Positions 11,491 through 24,654 of a stretch of 64,000 nt of DNA are shown here, in pieces (the stretch's first letter is position 1; every line of letters starts with the position of its first letter). This DNA is from Beverwykella pulmonaria. Taxonomy: Eukaryota > Ascomycota > Dothideomycetes > Pleosporales > Melanommataceae. The notes under the pieces were generated by a model. It worked only from the letters and a program-made list of their open reading frames with translations, made no database searches and had not been told where the DNA came from. A program made the translations under genes and the position numbers. The stretch is taken from assembly GCA_001599595.1 (NCBI GenBank), contig BCHH01000001.1:1205935-1269934 (forward strand), written 5' to 3'.

Positions 11491-14400
11491 TATGGTGGCC
11501 AGGGTATGAAAGCCGGAGACATGGGACTTGACCTAGCAAGGAGCTAGCATGCAGGGTCCGACGTAGTGGTGAGGTGATTGAAGACCCCAAGGGTCCCAAA
11601 CCCGGGCTAGTTGTACTTCGTAGAGAATCGTGCTCGAGTAGGGCTATCGAGAGTCAGAATGTGAATGGACAGGAATTAAAGACGTTGCTTACCTTTTGGC
11701 CCCGGTGACCAGAAAGGGTAAATAAAACTAGCCTCAGGAGAAGAATTGCCGATGGGGGTAGTTGGCGAAGCAAGGCTTTCAGAGTCTGACACCGGAACGA
11801 GAAGAATGATTGGAATTAATAGCACAGTCGACGTTCGCGTGATGGGTGAGAGGTTCCCGTGTTTCCCAAATCTTTATATGCCCTTCCACCCATCGCTCAC
11901 TGTCCGTGTTGCAACGAGATTGTTCTTTTGGCATACGATGATTCTAATCGATTGCAACACACTTCTGCCGCATTTGTGTTACTGCCACCATGGGAACTTG
12001 CGGAGGATGTTTAGCCAAACAGGATAATGAAGACCTGTGTACGTGTAACGACTTGGATTAGTTGCAAAGGTCAGCGACACTGCTCAAGCATATTCCTAAA
12101 GAAACATCGTGAATTCTCCTGATGATGCTAGCATGACAATTGAATCATACGCTTGTTGCTGAACACAATGCGGCCCATGGAGTCTTTCATTAACACAATC
12201 GCGTGGGAGTTCGGCAGAAACCATGCAGCAAGAGGAGGAGGTTAACAGTGAGAAAGTGACAGTGAATATTGCAAAATGACATGGTCAAACTTTGTGACTT
12301 GTTTGTGAGAAAGTTTCGTTGCAATGCTTCACATTCATGCAATGATGTCCGACTCTAGCGCTTGGAAGCCGGGGCGCAGCAGAACCCTGCCTCAACGCTT
12401 GATCTTCCAGGTATTACGGCTTGCAAAGAGGCGATATTGCAAACTTGCCTTCGTCTCGAATCCGAAGCTGGTACTCGGATATCGGATGATCCTGACGTGG
12501 CATGCAGTCTAATTGTAGCCACCTTTGCAGGCGACGCAGTGAAGGGCAATTGTCCGCAAACATGGACTGAATGCCGATTTGAGTCTTAGCGAATCAGACT
12601 CGAGCTGCTTCATTGAAAGTAGTAAGATACTATTGAGAGTGGTTTGCGCTATTCGCGAGGTTCAAGAAGCCAATCACGAATCCAAATCTGAAAATCTCCG
12701 GTTGCCAGCTCAAAAATCCGTTGCAAGGTCGTGTAACGCTGTTCCTGCACGCCCTGCAGCAACGTAGCCAAACGAAGACTTTTCAGAAAATCGATGGTGT
12801 TGGAGTTTGCGAGGTGCGAGGTTGGGGTGCGTTGGCAAAGCCAACAATTGCAGCCAATCACGACGCATCTACACCGCCAATTGGTGATGCGAACAGCTGC
12901 ACATATAATGTTCCGCTCTATACGTACTCCGGCGGGCTTAAATATGCAGGGTGGTGGATCGATGCCCGCGGTGCTTGTCAGCGGTGTTTGCTGCCATGGG
13001 GTCCAGCGCTGAGACTATCATCAAACGGTGGCACTATCCGGTGTGCTCACTGCTGGTGGCTGGCTTGAGCGCCATCAAGTCGAGTTGGCGGAACCATGGA
13101 AGAAGAAAAGCGGATAGTAGGTCGCCCCCCAAGCCAATGCAGCGCTGGCAGTCTCGATATGCGCGGCGCTGCATTCCTTCTGCTGTGGGGCACAGCCCTG
13201 TTGACGCGTGCTGGCGAGCCTCCGCTGCGATGTTGCCAGTGCGGTCGATCTCGAGATGAGGTCGCCTGGGGATGGAGATGCACGGCGTGCTGCTTCCTAG
13301 GCATGCTATTATGGCAGGCAGCCAAGCAATCCATGATGCCTAGGTGCATACCATGGCGAGAGACGAGGCCCGTTTCCAGCGACAGCTGGCAAAGACGCCC
13401 ACTTCGAGAGAGGGAGGTTCAGCGGGAAGAGGTCATGCAGGTGGTTAGCGGACACCTTGACGCTTGACACGTCAATCGCCTCTGCATATTGATGCAGGAG
13501 CTGCTGCACCGCTCCCAGCACGCTGGCAGAGAGTGAGCGTGGGATAATAGTAGCACCGAGCAGCTTCTCCGCCCTGTCTGTGCCAGTCCTCCCGCGCTGT
13601 CGCTATCGTCGTCGTCGTCGTCACCACCGTCCTCAATTGCCTCGCTCGTTCCCTCACACACCTTGTCGCGAGACGAGCAACACCACCCGCCGCGCTGCGA
13701 AGGCGCGCGGTCAGCGCCAGGACCCGTGCGAGCCGCAAACCGCAAGCCGCAATTCCAATTCTATCGCAGGCCAGTCTGTGTGTGCCGAGACAGAGTCTTC
13801 CTCGGCCTAAATAGCTTCGGAACAAGTGCACGTACCGTCGCCTCACCGCCTGCCGAACGTCAGGTCTCTTAACGTCGTCGCCAGCACCTCTCGCGGCCAA
13901 CGTCGAGGCAGGAGGAAGGTCGCCATGCGCTGTCCGAGGCCTCAATCTGAACCCCCAGCCACCCTGCACCCGCCTCACAGTCGAGCGTGCTAGTCCTGCA
14001 CAAAAACGTCTCCGAGTCGCCTCATCCGTCCGCCGCTTCCATTGGCCCAGGTGCCACGACATTTGTCGAATAGGAGCGCGCGCGCGCAGTCAAGCAACAA
14101 TACCGTCTGCCCTTGTCCGCATCGAGGTAAAATGGAGCTCTACTGGCCCGTCAGATGCCTTATGCGTCGTTCCATGTGTTTAGAATGCGCCGCTGACAGT
14201 TGTCCAGTTATCCCGATTAGTGCTGGCCGCGGAGCAGCCCATCTAGGCTCTGTACAATATCAGTCTCGTCCCAAATTCGACATCGCCATCATCCCTACAC
14301 CTGTACCATTGTTGCTTCTCGCCTTGCCCGGTTCAACAAATCTCCGTGTGGCGCCTGGTCTGTTGATCGCATCAAATAATCATCTGCAGGCACTGTCACG

Positions 14401-14849
14401 GGAATCACTATTCACTCTTTGGGTTTGGCGCACGGTCGTTTCTGTCGAAACGGATCAATTGGCTGGTACTGGTGGGCTAGGTTTCAGCACTCATCTCGGC
14501 GCCAGCATCATCTCAAACCATTTCTTCAAGATAGTATCAGTCAGCTCGGATTTAGTTGCACTGTGTCTGGTTTTACGATACAGCGTGACGGCCTCATCTG
14601 GGGTTTGATGGTGAGTTCCTACGGGCAGCTCTCTTTCTTTCAACTCGTCCTACCTCACCTTATCTCTGTTTCCGAGCACCGCAAGGCTATCCATTGGCTG
14701 CCTCTAAGTCCAAGTGCGTATTGGAGGAGAAGGCTGTGACTGGCGGCTTCGGGCTATCGCGGAGGAAAGATGCCCAAAGTGTGCACTGGCACACCAAGGA
14801 TCCTTTCATTACCCACCCAGCACCAGCCCTCTGCTCATCAACAATTCAT
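11491..14849. other. Long intergenic region upstream of the 14-3-3-like gene
   Basis: No gene supported. From about 12.95 to 14.1 kb the sequence is GC-rich, so long spurious frames arise on both strands (for example 13472-14062 minus, Arg/Ala-rich). The 3' part probably contains the promoter and 5' leader of the gene at 14915. Confidence 0.45.
13606..13622 (+). repeat. TCG trinucleotide microsatellite
   Basis: Five to six perfect TCG units in the GC-rich region, followed by an imperfect CAC/CCG stretch. Confidence 0.8.
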
Positions 14850-14850
14850 C

Positions 14851-14876
14851 TTCAGAACTTTCAGAACTTTCAGAAC
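14851..14876 (+). repeat. 9-bp tandem repeat in 5' leader
   Basis: The unit TTCAGAACT occurs three times (the last imperfect), 39 bp before the start codon at 14915, so it is probably within the 5' untranslated region. Confidence 0.7.
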
Positions 14877-14914
14877 CATTAACAATCTGACAACTGTGTA
14901 CAGTACCCAAGAAA

Positions 14915-16477
14915 ATGGCATCTTTGGACTTCGACCAGAAATTCCTGGGACGAATTGCCAAGCAAACAGCAAACACCAACCCGTTACTCTCGAGCTCGCT
15001 GTACCAGATCCTTGGTCTGTCTGTTTTGTTAGGACGAAGACTCGTACGAGCCCGAAAGCTACGCAAGCTGGACACGTCTCGCGATACCCCGTCCCTCTTA
15101 TCTTACCAACACATCTTATGGATATCCCGCGAAGGTCTCTCAATACTGGAGCTCTATGTCCTCCCGTATGCCCAAGACAATCAACATGGACCAGAGTGCA
15201 GAGTTCTCAGCGTCAAGCTGCGAGCCAGCTTCTACCATATCTTCTGCTTGTTTCACAATCAGCCGCCTGTCACCGCAACGAACATGCCAACAACCGACCC
15301 AAGAGGCGCTCCTCCGTTGCCTCTATCTCCAAGAACAGGTAACGGGCAGGGCCGCAAGAACGAGCTCTCTCCACCTTCGAAACGCGCAGGGAAGCAGCCA
15401 ATGCTTCGCGAGCCGATCGATTCGATCACCTCGGAGACGTCCTTTCTCACCAACCCATACGCAGCTGGCGGACCTGTGGGTACCCCATCCCCTGGACCTC
15501 CCAATGCGCCTCCTGGCCTCAATCCGGTGCCGATACCCCAACCTTCATCTTTCATTCTTCCACCCTTAAACTTTGTGCCTCTAGCTGGTGGCTACTTCAC
15601 AACAGCCACTGCGTATGCCACACAATACCTTCCTGGCTCGCATCCGTTGCGGCTGTCTGTCGCCCTCGAGCACAGCGCATTCCTCTGGGACTGCCTTCAC
15701 GACCACGAGGGCTCCCGACGCGTGGCCCGCCGCGCGATCAAAGACGTGTATCGCGCACAAGAAGCCATGGACGACACCGAGTTCGAAGATGCCGCGGAAC
15801 TTGTTGGAATCCTAGGGCGCATGATGAAGCGCAAGAGCTGGGAAGGCACTCCTCGAGTCCCGGGAGTCGGAAGCCCAGAGCCTGTTGGTCCGGGTGGCGT
15901 TCGAGCTGGCGGCGGTGGCGACCAACAGGGCAATGGTGCACCCGTTGCGCCCACCCAGCAAATCCCCCAAACAAGCAGACGCGCCGCCGAAGGTCCTCCG
16001 ATCATGACTTCTCCTACGGCGAACAACCAGGTTCGCGGCACTGTACGAAGTCGATCGAACTCAGCAAGTAAAACTAGCCCGAAACTAAAGGATCCCAGTA
16101 CAAAGGGTAGCAAAGAGAATACACCACGGTCGGATGCACAGCGGTTTGTGGGTGGAGGAAGTCAGGATACCACGCCGCGCGCAAGGCATATCAGTATGGA
16201 GAGTGGCGCAAGCACGACACCCAGAGCTCCACAGGGAGTTGGTGGTCGCTCTCCCGCGACACCGTCCACAGTCCGAACAATACAGCAACAGCAAGGAAGT
16301 GGTGGCTCAAACAGAAACATGTCTCCCGTCCTTGGGAACTCTGCGCCAGTTTCTCCTAGCGCTGCGGCTACTCTTGCTTCTGATGCTGTTCGATACTCAC
16401 CGCAAGACTCGCCCCGCCTCCGTCGATCACCGCGATCATCTCCAACGCAGGAGAGCCCTTACAGAAAACAGCAATGA
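14915..16477 (+). CDS. Divergent 14-3-3-domain protein with disordered C-terminal tail
   Basis: Single-exon 520-aa protein. Residues 1 to about 120 resemble the N-terminal helices of 14-3-3 proteins (KFLGRIAKQ, then ILELYVLPY and KLRASFYHIFCLF, the last aligning with the KMKGDYYRY helix). A proline-rich insert of about 90 residues follows. The C-terminal helices then resume with GSHPLRLSVALEHSAFLWDC (compare THPIRLGLALNFSVFYYE in canonical 14-3-3) and ARRAIKDVY. From about residue 310 the protein is Ser/Pro/Thr-rich and likely disordered, with many SP/TP sites. A phosphopeptide-binding adaptor role is inferred. The conserved basic pocket cannot be confirmed by eye, so binding may be altered. 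Confidence 0.75.
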   Translation: MASLDFDQKFLGRIAKQTANTNPLLSSSLYQILGLSVLLGRRLVRARKLRKLDTSRDTPSLLSYQHILWISREGLSILELYVLPYAQDNQHGPECRVLSVKLRASFYHIFCLFHNQPPVTATNMPTTDPRGAPPLPLSPRTGNGQGRKNELSPPSKRAGKQPMLREPIDSITSETSFLTNPYAAGGPVGTPSPGPPNAPPGLNPVPIPQPSSFILPPLNFVPLAGGYFTTATAYATQYLPGSHPLRLSVALEHSAFLWDCLHDHEGSRRVARRAIKDVYRAQEAMDDTEFEDAAELVGILGRMMKRKSWEGTPRVPGVGSPEPVGPGGVRAGGGGDQQGNGAPVAPTQQIPQTSRRAAEGPPIMTSPTANNQVRGTVRSRSNSASKTSPKLKDPSTKGSKENTPRSDAQRFVGGGSQDTTPRARHISMESGASTTPRAPQGVGGRSPATPSTVRTIQQQQGSGGSNRNMSPVLGNSAPVSPSAAATLASDAVRYSPQDSPRLRRSPRSSPTQESPYRKQQ

Positions 16478-19400
16478 CTCGCGGCCGCGAGGCAAGGGAA
16501 CACGCGGAAGATGGAAGTCGTATGGACGATACCTGACCATGAAGCACAGATGGTGCTTCTCCCGCCACCGAAGGATCTCTACACTTACCGCACCTCCGCG
16601 TCCCCCTCGCTCTCGCACCGAACTTGCACCTCCGATATTTCACAAGGCACAATGTTCGTAGACTTCGACGGTACGAACGAGCCCATTATCTCGTACCGCG
16701 CACGCTCAGATTCGTACACGCGCTCGAAGAACAGACCGCCTGCTTAGTGAAGATGTACCCAGCTTGGGTTCATCTATTACCCATCAATACTCTGCATCGG
16801 CACCGAACCGTCAAATCCCGCCGCAACGACGCAAGCAACCGGTTGCCGCATGCATACCTCTTTGTCGATACACCTACCATATGTACACACACACACCATT
16901 ACATACCCTCTCGTTCCGACTGAACATACAAGACCGACTACATAGACCGTTTCTCGACATCCGCTCTACCAGGATGCACAGCTACCATGCCCACATCATC
17001 TTGTACCATAACCATCTACCTTGACTTTCCTCCAGTGTATAACCCCAACAGCCCGTTCTTTCCGGTTATCTAGTTCTTGCATTTTGCGGATACCACCGCC
17101 GCATCCCTGTACTATAGTACTGTTGCGGCCTTCTCATTTCTAACTTGCATAATACCATATCCCCCTTTCCGTTGAGGCACTAATTGTCCTTTTGGATATC
17201 GCTTCGAGTTGTATCGATTTGGGTTTTTGCGATACGAGCAATGAGATGTAATGGGATAGATACTGGGGCCTTGAGTCAATTCATATCATTTTTGAGTTAC
17301 TTATCTTTCTCTTTGCCTTACTTACCTCCGGACTGTGATTTCATCTGCTTACTATATTCGTACATCTGATCTCATCACCAATCCAACTTATAGCCGAGGC
17401 GAGGCGAGGCTCATAGGGCTGAAACCCTGTCGAACTCCCTTCAAACTGTATCAACGCCAAAAGGTAAGCCCCTTTCATGGCAGGCCAAGTGGAATTCTAA
17501 AAAGTAAAGCATCAGTGAAGAAGTCTAGACCCTAAAGATATCCAACGATGTGTAGAGATCAAATCCTGAATGATTTGGAGTGCCTTGGATACGAGAATGC
17601 AGGAACCGGACCCCTTCCGCGTGTGGCTGAACATCGCAGTTTGGTCTGCTGCTCAAAGGGGTTAGAAGATGCGACGGTAATTTTTGTGATTCCGCGATAC
17701 GACAATTAGCACGTCCACAAACGCCTTCGCCTTAACTCGTACAGTAGCTCCACAGGAGTTCGTATACGCTTCAAGTAGTTCGGACGTTCTACACAATGTG
17801 TTAGCCCGGCCAACTCACGGCTCATGTGTATTCATTTTGATGTATATATCTATTACAACTCTATGAAGTCATGAGACTGCATTCTCATTTCTTGTTTTAA
17901 AACCCACGCTAAACGTCTGATTAAGCCGTTGACTCAGATTTTATTTCGTTATCGTTCATTCTTTTGCCATTTTCTTCTCTTTATACTTGAATTTGTGTTG
18001 TTTATAGGGTGTTGGCTATTTCGGTCGGCGACTTCTATGGTCCCTATGATGGAACCACGTCCGATCCGGGAAGTCCTGACTGGACTTCACTCAATGCCTG
18101 TCAGGATACTGGGAAGATGGCGCTTCAAATCACGCCGCTGGGCGCCTCGATAATGGTACAATACCTATGTCCAGATTCTAGGATTTATTGCAGCCATAGC
18201 GAGGTACCAAACTTAAAGGTGACTACTTGGGTATAGTTTATACATACTCTGCACGGCTGAAAGTCTTGTGCTGAATCTCTAGAGTTTGTAGACATTTTCT
18301 GATTGTCATTTAGGATATCCAAACTTTCTGGATCATCTGGTAACGGAAAAGCCCTTGCAGTTACACAGAGTCCGAGTAGCTAAAGTATCACAGTTTTGTT
18401 GATATCGGCACTCCTCTCTTTCTTTCTCCGAGTATTAGGAACATGTCCAAATTTGCGTTCCTCTCTTCCATTTCAACCAGTTCAATTAGTTCAATCAAGT
18501 CAACAACCTTCAGTCCTTGGTCCGAAAGCATTCAAACACACGCACAGTACATCGATGAAAAATTAAACCAACAAGATTCACAAACGCCAACATTTTTATG
18601 AACGACAGGGTGATTTATCTATGTACATTAACGCTATAGCACGTGTCACGAGCCAACATACCCACACGTCAGCACACAACACAAGAACGGGGCCAGCCTA
18701 TCTATCGCCACGCTTCCAAGGACGAAAGGAAAGAGATGGACTTAGGAATAGCGGCGAAAAACACGCGAACTGTCAGTACAAGTATGAGAACGTGGAGATC
18801 TGGAAGCGTTTCACATGGAAAGGACTGCAGTGGCCTCGCCAACATACTGTCTTTAGCCCTAACTTGTCATTATGAGTATACTGACAGGCGAAGCGAGAGG
18901 AGAAGCGCCGAACATCTCCGACACTGATCACATCTCAGACTCAATGGTTGGCATGCAGTCTTTGCATGCTAGCTGCAGGATGCATAAACTGGAACATACC
19001 CATGATCATATGAGCGCTGAACCTGTGAAAGGGTGAAGAAGGGGCTTGCATTCTGCGTAGATGGTGAGCGAGAGTGGGCATCCGACATTGGCATTCTGCC
19101 TACGCATTTTTGGGCTTGGCCATGAGGGTAGAGAAAGAAGTTTTGCTATTCGAGCTTCTGACCGACCATCTGCCGTCCCACAACAGTGCCCACCTCCGAC
19201 TCTTCAACCCTTGGAAAGGAAGGGAGAAACCGGATCCCACGTGTCAATGCCGATGCAACCCATCTACTCTCGTTATAATTGCCCCCTGCAACGCAAGACT
19301 AGCCTTGCAAGGCCCGTTGTTATAGCCACTCGACAAACACTTGCCCTCGGCTAGGGGCGATACATCGGCGTCGTGATCCTGGAGGGCGTGGTTTGGGAGA

Positions 19401-20275
19401 TGCGAGAGAACATCAGACTCGATCCCAGGGAAGAAATTCCTCGGAGACCCACTTCAGCGGGAGAGAAGTAGCATCCTGGGCGCTGTTGAGCAAGCAGACT
19501 GGCAGAAGTCACTGGACTCCGGCGACTTGGGTCAAGTGGTGTGCAGCGAGTCGAAAGAGCCATTGGATCTTAGATATATGAAGGGCGAGGCACCGAAAGA
19601 GGGGATGGGCAGGGAGGGAGATCAAGAGATACCGATATCTAAAAGGCGCCACGTAAGATGCGGTCGTGCTACCATACCACCATGCTGCACCCGTTCTTCG
19701 GAAAATGAAAACCGTTGTCGCTTTCTCGGAGCCATGGGAGTTGTCAAACTGCCTCGGCCTCCAAAGAGGCGTCTTGCATATGTCGTGCGATGCGCCCACC
19801 AACCACCACCACCATGTTCATGCTTGTGTCTCCAATCTCTTTTGCACAACATGCCTCCAAACCCTGATCAGCAATGCATCACCCCAGCGAACACAGGCCG
19901 CACGTTCACATCGCAACACAGCACAACCACTCTTGAGTGGTTGTTCGCACCTCGCTTCTTTCACTGCCTCCAAACACAAGACGGCACATCATCTGTGATC
20001 ATGTCGTACGGATCCGCATTGCTTCCGCCAGTGCAACGTCCCGACGCGATGGAAATACCTTGCTTTGCTGGAGATTTTGCACCAAGTTGAAAGGGCTTAC
20101 TTCTCGAGTTCACTGTCGTACTAGACCGGCAGGACTGCGGTAGTGGGGCGTGGGTGGAGCATGGGCGAGTAAAACGCCACAGGGTTTGGCCACAAAGCAA
20201 GGATCATGTCATTCGGTAAATAAACTTTATGACCTCCACTTCGACCTCTCTTCTGCTCAACGCTTCTTCGACCCA
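16478..20275. other. Long intergenic region
   Basis: It starts with the 3' untranslated region of the 14-3-3-like gene; the 78-codon frame at 16511 is not convincing. I see no domain-bearing frame, RNA gene or repeat in the remaining 3.5 kb. Short frames around 17929-18236 and 19527-20090 are probably chance. Confidence 0.4.
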
Positions 20276-20749
20276 ATGACCGCCACACCTCTCCTGATAG
20301 ACGTCCGTACACCCGGCGAATTTTCCATTGGCTCTCTCTCCACCGGCTCCACAGATGCTCTCAACATTGAGTTCCAACTAATCGATCAGCTTCCCACCAT
20401 CTGTGCCGCGCTCGGCCTCACAGTCTCAAAGTCCTCGCCGATAACGCTCTACTGTCGGTCTGGGCGTCGGTCAAATATTGCGCTGCAGATGCTGAGGAGG
20501 CTGGGGTATGAGGACGTAAGGGATATCGGGGGGCTGGAAGAGGCGAGGGCTCTGCTGAGGAAGGAGGAAATGCTAAGCGGGTTGAAGGAGAGTGGAGACA
20601 AGCCTGTGGACGAGGTTGTGGGCGAGAAAGACGGGGATGGGAGGGTAGATAAGGATAGCGGAGAGGACGACAAGAAGGAAGGAGAGAAGAAAGAGGCAAG
20701 GAAGAAGTCGCTGCGCATGTTGTTGAGTGGGCTCAGAGAGCTCGAGTAG
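20276..20749 (+). CDS. Rhodanese-domain protein (sulfurtransferase-like)
   Basis: 157 aa from the ATG at 20276. LLIDVRTPGEFSIGSL is the rhodanese CH2A-type motif, and YCRSGRRSNIALQMLRRLGY holds the active-site loop with catalytic Cys (CRSGRR), followed by DIGGLEEA. This predicts sulfur transfer from thiosulfate or a persulfide carrier. The open frame extends upstream to 20150 but without an ATG, and residues encoded there (NKLYDLHFDLSS) look plausible as protein, so an upstream exon could exist. The C-terminal 50 residues are a Lys/Glu/Asp-rich tail. Confidence 0.8.
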   Translation: MTATPLLIDVRTPGEFSIGSLSTGSTDALNIEFQLIDQLPTICAALGLTVSKSSPITLYCRSGRRSNIALQMLRRLGYEDVRDIGGLEEARALLRKEEMLSGLKESGDKPVDEVVGEKDGDGRVDKDSGEDDKKEGEKKEARKKSLRMLLSGLRELE

Positions 20750-20943
20750 GACAATCATATCACATCACAAGCACAGTCAAGGGCGGAAAGCGTGTCTCTG
20801 ATAACGCCGTAGTAATGCTGTGGTGTATTGGATATCTATAGATGATTTTGTTGGGCCCCAAGCGAGTGTAAAAGTTGGATAACGAAAGTGCGCCGCGCTC
20901 AATGCTCAGTCTTCCGTCTTTTTGTTCTCTACTCCACATCCCT

Positions 20944-22187
20944 CTACGACGGGGGAGGTCCCGTCGGAGCAGCACCAGGAGCGCCAGTTCCGGAAGGAGG
21001 ACCGCCACCCATGCCGGCTCCAGCATTCTCGTTGACAACACCGCCGTTCTCAGTCCAGTATGCAGCTGCAGTAATGTTGTATGCGGAAGTGGCGTCCATG
21101 CCGAACGCGATCCACGCAAAGATACCCTGCGAAACGTCGTCACCGAGAAGAACATACTCGACGACTGGGTCGTAGCCGTCCGCCTCGCCGGAGAAGATTG
21201 AGTCCTCGGCGTTCGTGGTTAGGACTTGGGTGTTGCTCGTGTAGGGCGCAGTGGCCTCGACGAGTGTGACGAGGTCCTGGTCAAAGAACATCTGGCCGAC
21301 GTGTGTGATGGCCCCTCCTGAGAGGGTGTTGTTTGGGAGAACGGTGGCATTCAGGTGGGACATGACGTGGATGTGATTCGTTCGGCCCGTGTCTATGGAT
21401 GGGTTAGTTGAGATGTTTGATCGTTGCAGAAGGATTAAGCTTACAGTGACCAGGGACGAGAGTGTCGAAAGTAACCACCCCAGAGTCATCTGAGACCTGG
21501 ATACCCCTCATGAAAGTAGCATCAATGTTGGAGCTGTCATTCGTGTTGCCATTGCCGCTGGCCGAGACACCAGAGTAGACACCAGTCGAGTTGCAGGCCC
21601 AGATCTCCAGATACGCTTGTGGCACGGGCTCGCATGTATTGACGTCGATGATCTGGATATCAAGCGTCATTCGCACGCCCTCTTGATCCTCAGTGTTGTC
21701 CGTCCGGATGAGCTCGCCAGAAACCCAGTATGGGCCCTGCGTGGTCTCTGGTGTAAGGATGCAAGAGTTGTTTCCGGCAAAGAGGACCGAGGCGTCGGTA
21801 TCAGGTGTGATGCTGGTCAAATTAGACAGATGGCTGGTGGCGAGGACCTCAGCGGCATCGCGAGCTCGGAGGAACGGCTTCTCTGAACGACTTATAAACC
21901 ACAACTCTCTGTAACATACAACGAATAGACTTACCTGCGCTAATGGATCGCTTCTTGCGCAGGCTCTCCACTTTGGCACTTCGACGAGCGTGCATGGCCT
22001 TGTCATTGCCGCGCTTCTTGAGTGAATCCGCACAATGAGCAAGAGATCTCTTGTTGATGTGGCTTAGGTATGCTTCACGAGCCTGAACATCCTTTACATG
22101 CTCAGCGTGGCTCTCTCCTGGATGGGCAACGGACTGCTGGGCGAGGAGAGCAGCTCCGAAGATGGCGGAAAGGATGCTGGACTTCAT
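20944..22187 (-). CDS. Secreted intradiol ring-cleavage dioxygenase
   Basis: Non-haem Fe(III) dioxygenase that opens catechol-type rings between the hydroxyls. Exons are 22187-21935, 21882-21445 and 21392-20944, with two 52-nt introns in correct phases, giving 379 aa. Residues 1 to about 21 form a signal peptide (MKSSILSAIFGAALLAQQSVA). Iron-ligand motifs are TTQGPYW (Tyr), PGHYTGRTNHIHV (Tyr and two His; the Tyr codon is formed at the second splice). The C-terminus is a Gly/Pro-rich tail. Extracellular members act on lignin- or plant-derived aromatics; this is knowledge of the family, not seen here. Several N-X-S/T sequons fit secretion. Confidence 0.92.
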
Positions 22188-24654
22188 GGTGGTAACTGAA
22201 GGATCACACTGGCTGGAGACTTGGAAGAATAGTAGACGAAGGACTGATGAGTGATTGACTGAGGTGGGTGGTTCTCCAAATGGTCGTATGCCTCCTGCCT
22301 TATATATCCATCCTCGAATTCATCCCTCCGGAGAGTCCACCGAGCACACCAGCCTTGTCGTCAATGTACGCGCAATTTTGAAGCCCATGTCATCCCGAAA
22401 AGTTCATTCTACCGGCAAAGAACTCTTGGTCTTTGTCTTGGCTGAGCATGCTTTGATGAGGAGGGTCATCACAATTTGACAATAGGCGTGTCTATTTGTG
22501 CCAAACATCGAACTTGTGCTCCACTTTGTTTCGTTTCGCCCATGGGGAAGGCGCAACAACTGGCCATCGCAACCAATCACCACTTCCCCTTTACCAAGAG
22601 CAACGTCTAAAATAACCTCAAACCTCAACCAGGGCACCAGGACAACCCATGAGGCTTTTCGGCGACTTTTGGCAGCAGCGCACATGCTGTATACGCGTCA
22701 CGCCGTTTTGCAGATAGCCGCGTATGCTCTTGACCCAATTAGGCAAGCCAAGGCCGTGACATGCTTCACCATGCCTCACCAGTGACCAACCACAACATTT
22801 CGATTCCTCATCGTCACTGCTCCACCATGGTGTTTCTCAACGCTGTGGGAAAGCCAAGACGCCTTTCATAAATTCGAGGATCCGATCTGGAGGCTTGCGT
22901 CCGCCCAAGGCGGGGACACGAGGTTTAAGCTCTGTCGTTTGCGTTGGTGCCCGCTTTCAGCCCCATGTACTGACGCTGGTATTCAGGGTTTTATCCGTCT
23001 GTGCTTGGTCATTGGATTCATGCTGGAGTTGAGCCGACTTCATGCCTGGATGTCACCGCCACACCATGACGATCGAACGGGCGGGAAGTCGTCCTCTTGG
23101 CAAGAAGGGCCACGTCGGCGTCGAATGAGAGGGGCGGAGTAGGTGATTATTAAGTTAGGTTGCTTCCGTGGAGGAAGCTAGTGCGTTCCGCAAATATTTG
23201 AACGTTATTTGCTTGCGTCGTCTAGTTGACTAGAAACTGGAGCAGAGTGTCTAAACAAAACGAGGATCAAACGTGAAGGAAATGCCCCGCCCCTATTTTC
23301 CATCAAGCCTTTCGCTCTTCTGAGTTCTACAACAGGGCATCATGCTTACAATTCAAGTGTTTGCTGCTGGCATCTTTAGTGAGCTCATCGATTTGTCTTG
23401 ATTTCTCTTTCAGCGTGCAAAGATTTTTAAGCTTAGTGTCGACTTTAAGCTTTAAACGTTCCATGGGCTGCATTGCGTCGAACCGCTATTCGTTCACTTA
23501 TGAAGAGGCAAGTAGACTGAAAAGCTGAAAAAGAAAAATATCCTTTCCAATTCTGGGTTAGCTAGGTACAAGTGAGAATCAAAAACTCTGTTTCTCATGT
23601 GGTTGATTGGGTCCCATCATCGCTCATTGTAGAATCGCCAGAATTTGGCCAAATTTACAGCAATTAAGCTAAAGTTGTTGTCTCTATCTGCATGAACACA
23701 TAACGGGGAGGTGAACAATTACAGGAACAGGAAAAATATATGGTAAGTAAGGGGTGAATAGTGAAAGACAAGAGACGAATCCATAACGATACTCGGCGGA
23801 TTCGAAGAGACTATGTTTCACGTGACGTCACGAACAAGCACACGGCCCGATAGGCCTGCTGTAAGTCACATGAGCGCGCGACGCGTATGCCACTCACGGC
23901 ATAGCTAGCTCCCGGACCATGCCCTGTTGTATATAACATCGATCCCCTGAGCACCTCGTCGCTCCTCATCTTAGGTCTTGTTTAGTGCTCAAAAATCAAG
24001 ACAGATAATCGATTGACTTGAAATTGAGACAGGCCGTGCGCAAGAGGGGGCTAGGCCTTAAATGGGTTTCTCCGGGCTACGCCACACTTTTGCACGTACT
24101 TTTATCTCTCTTGTTCACTGCTCTGCATTGAATTAAGGTCCGTCCCTGCGTAGTGAGACACCCTGTGTGCCGAGACAATGAGGGGACTTTGACTTTCAGC
24201 AACTGCAAAACCTATGCGTACAACGAATGTTGCTATGGTTCTATGAACATAGTCTATCGTAGCTAATACTAAATGTCTATGATCCACTCTTCCCTAAAAA
24301 TTACGTTTGCATTGTCGTCTCCGAGCCTGATTTGTACAGCGCTTTCTTTCGTGGCGTAAAGGACTTCCCTCCCCACAGCGCCAACCTCAAGTCCTTATCG
24401 CTCTAAATTTTTATAGAATGACCTTGTCCGAGCCCCGGAACCTCCCTCTGGTAGTAGGAAGTCACCATCAGCCCTATGCGCGCTGCAGGGCGGAATTTCA
24501 TGCAGGGCCGCCATGTCGATTGGTACCTCCGACGGAACCGAATCACCGATCCTCGCTAATGAGCACCTCATCCACCCACGGGTATTATACAGGTAGACGA
24601 AGTGTATAGTAGCGGTACGTATAAAAGACGGACCCTCCACTTCCTCTCATAATC
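22188..24654. other. Long intergenic region, AT-richer in its middle
   Basis: No gene supported. The stretch 23150-24300 has many stops in all frames. A TATA-like TGTATATAAC occurs near 23930 downstream of CACGTG/GACGTC-containing sequence, but no associated gene was found. Confidence 0.4.

Noticed and set aside
13472..14062. 196-codon Arg/Ala-rich frame
   Set aside because: Open only because the region is GC-rich; no hydrophobic core or motif and overlapping frames are equally open.
16511..16747. 78-codon frame downstream of the 14-3-3-like gene
   Set aside because: Considered as an extra exon of that gene, but the gene has a normal stop and no splice site links them.
23810..24010. Possible second LTR (CACGTG/GACGTC sequence followed by TGTATATAAC)
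   Set aside because: No TG...CA inverted ends and no flanking target duplication could be found.
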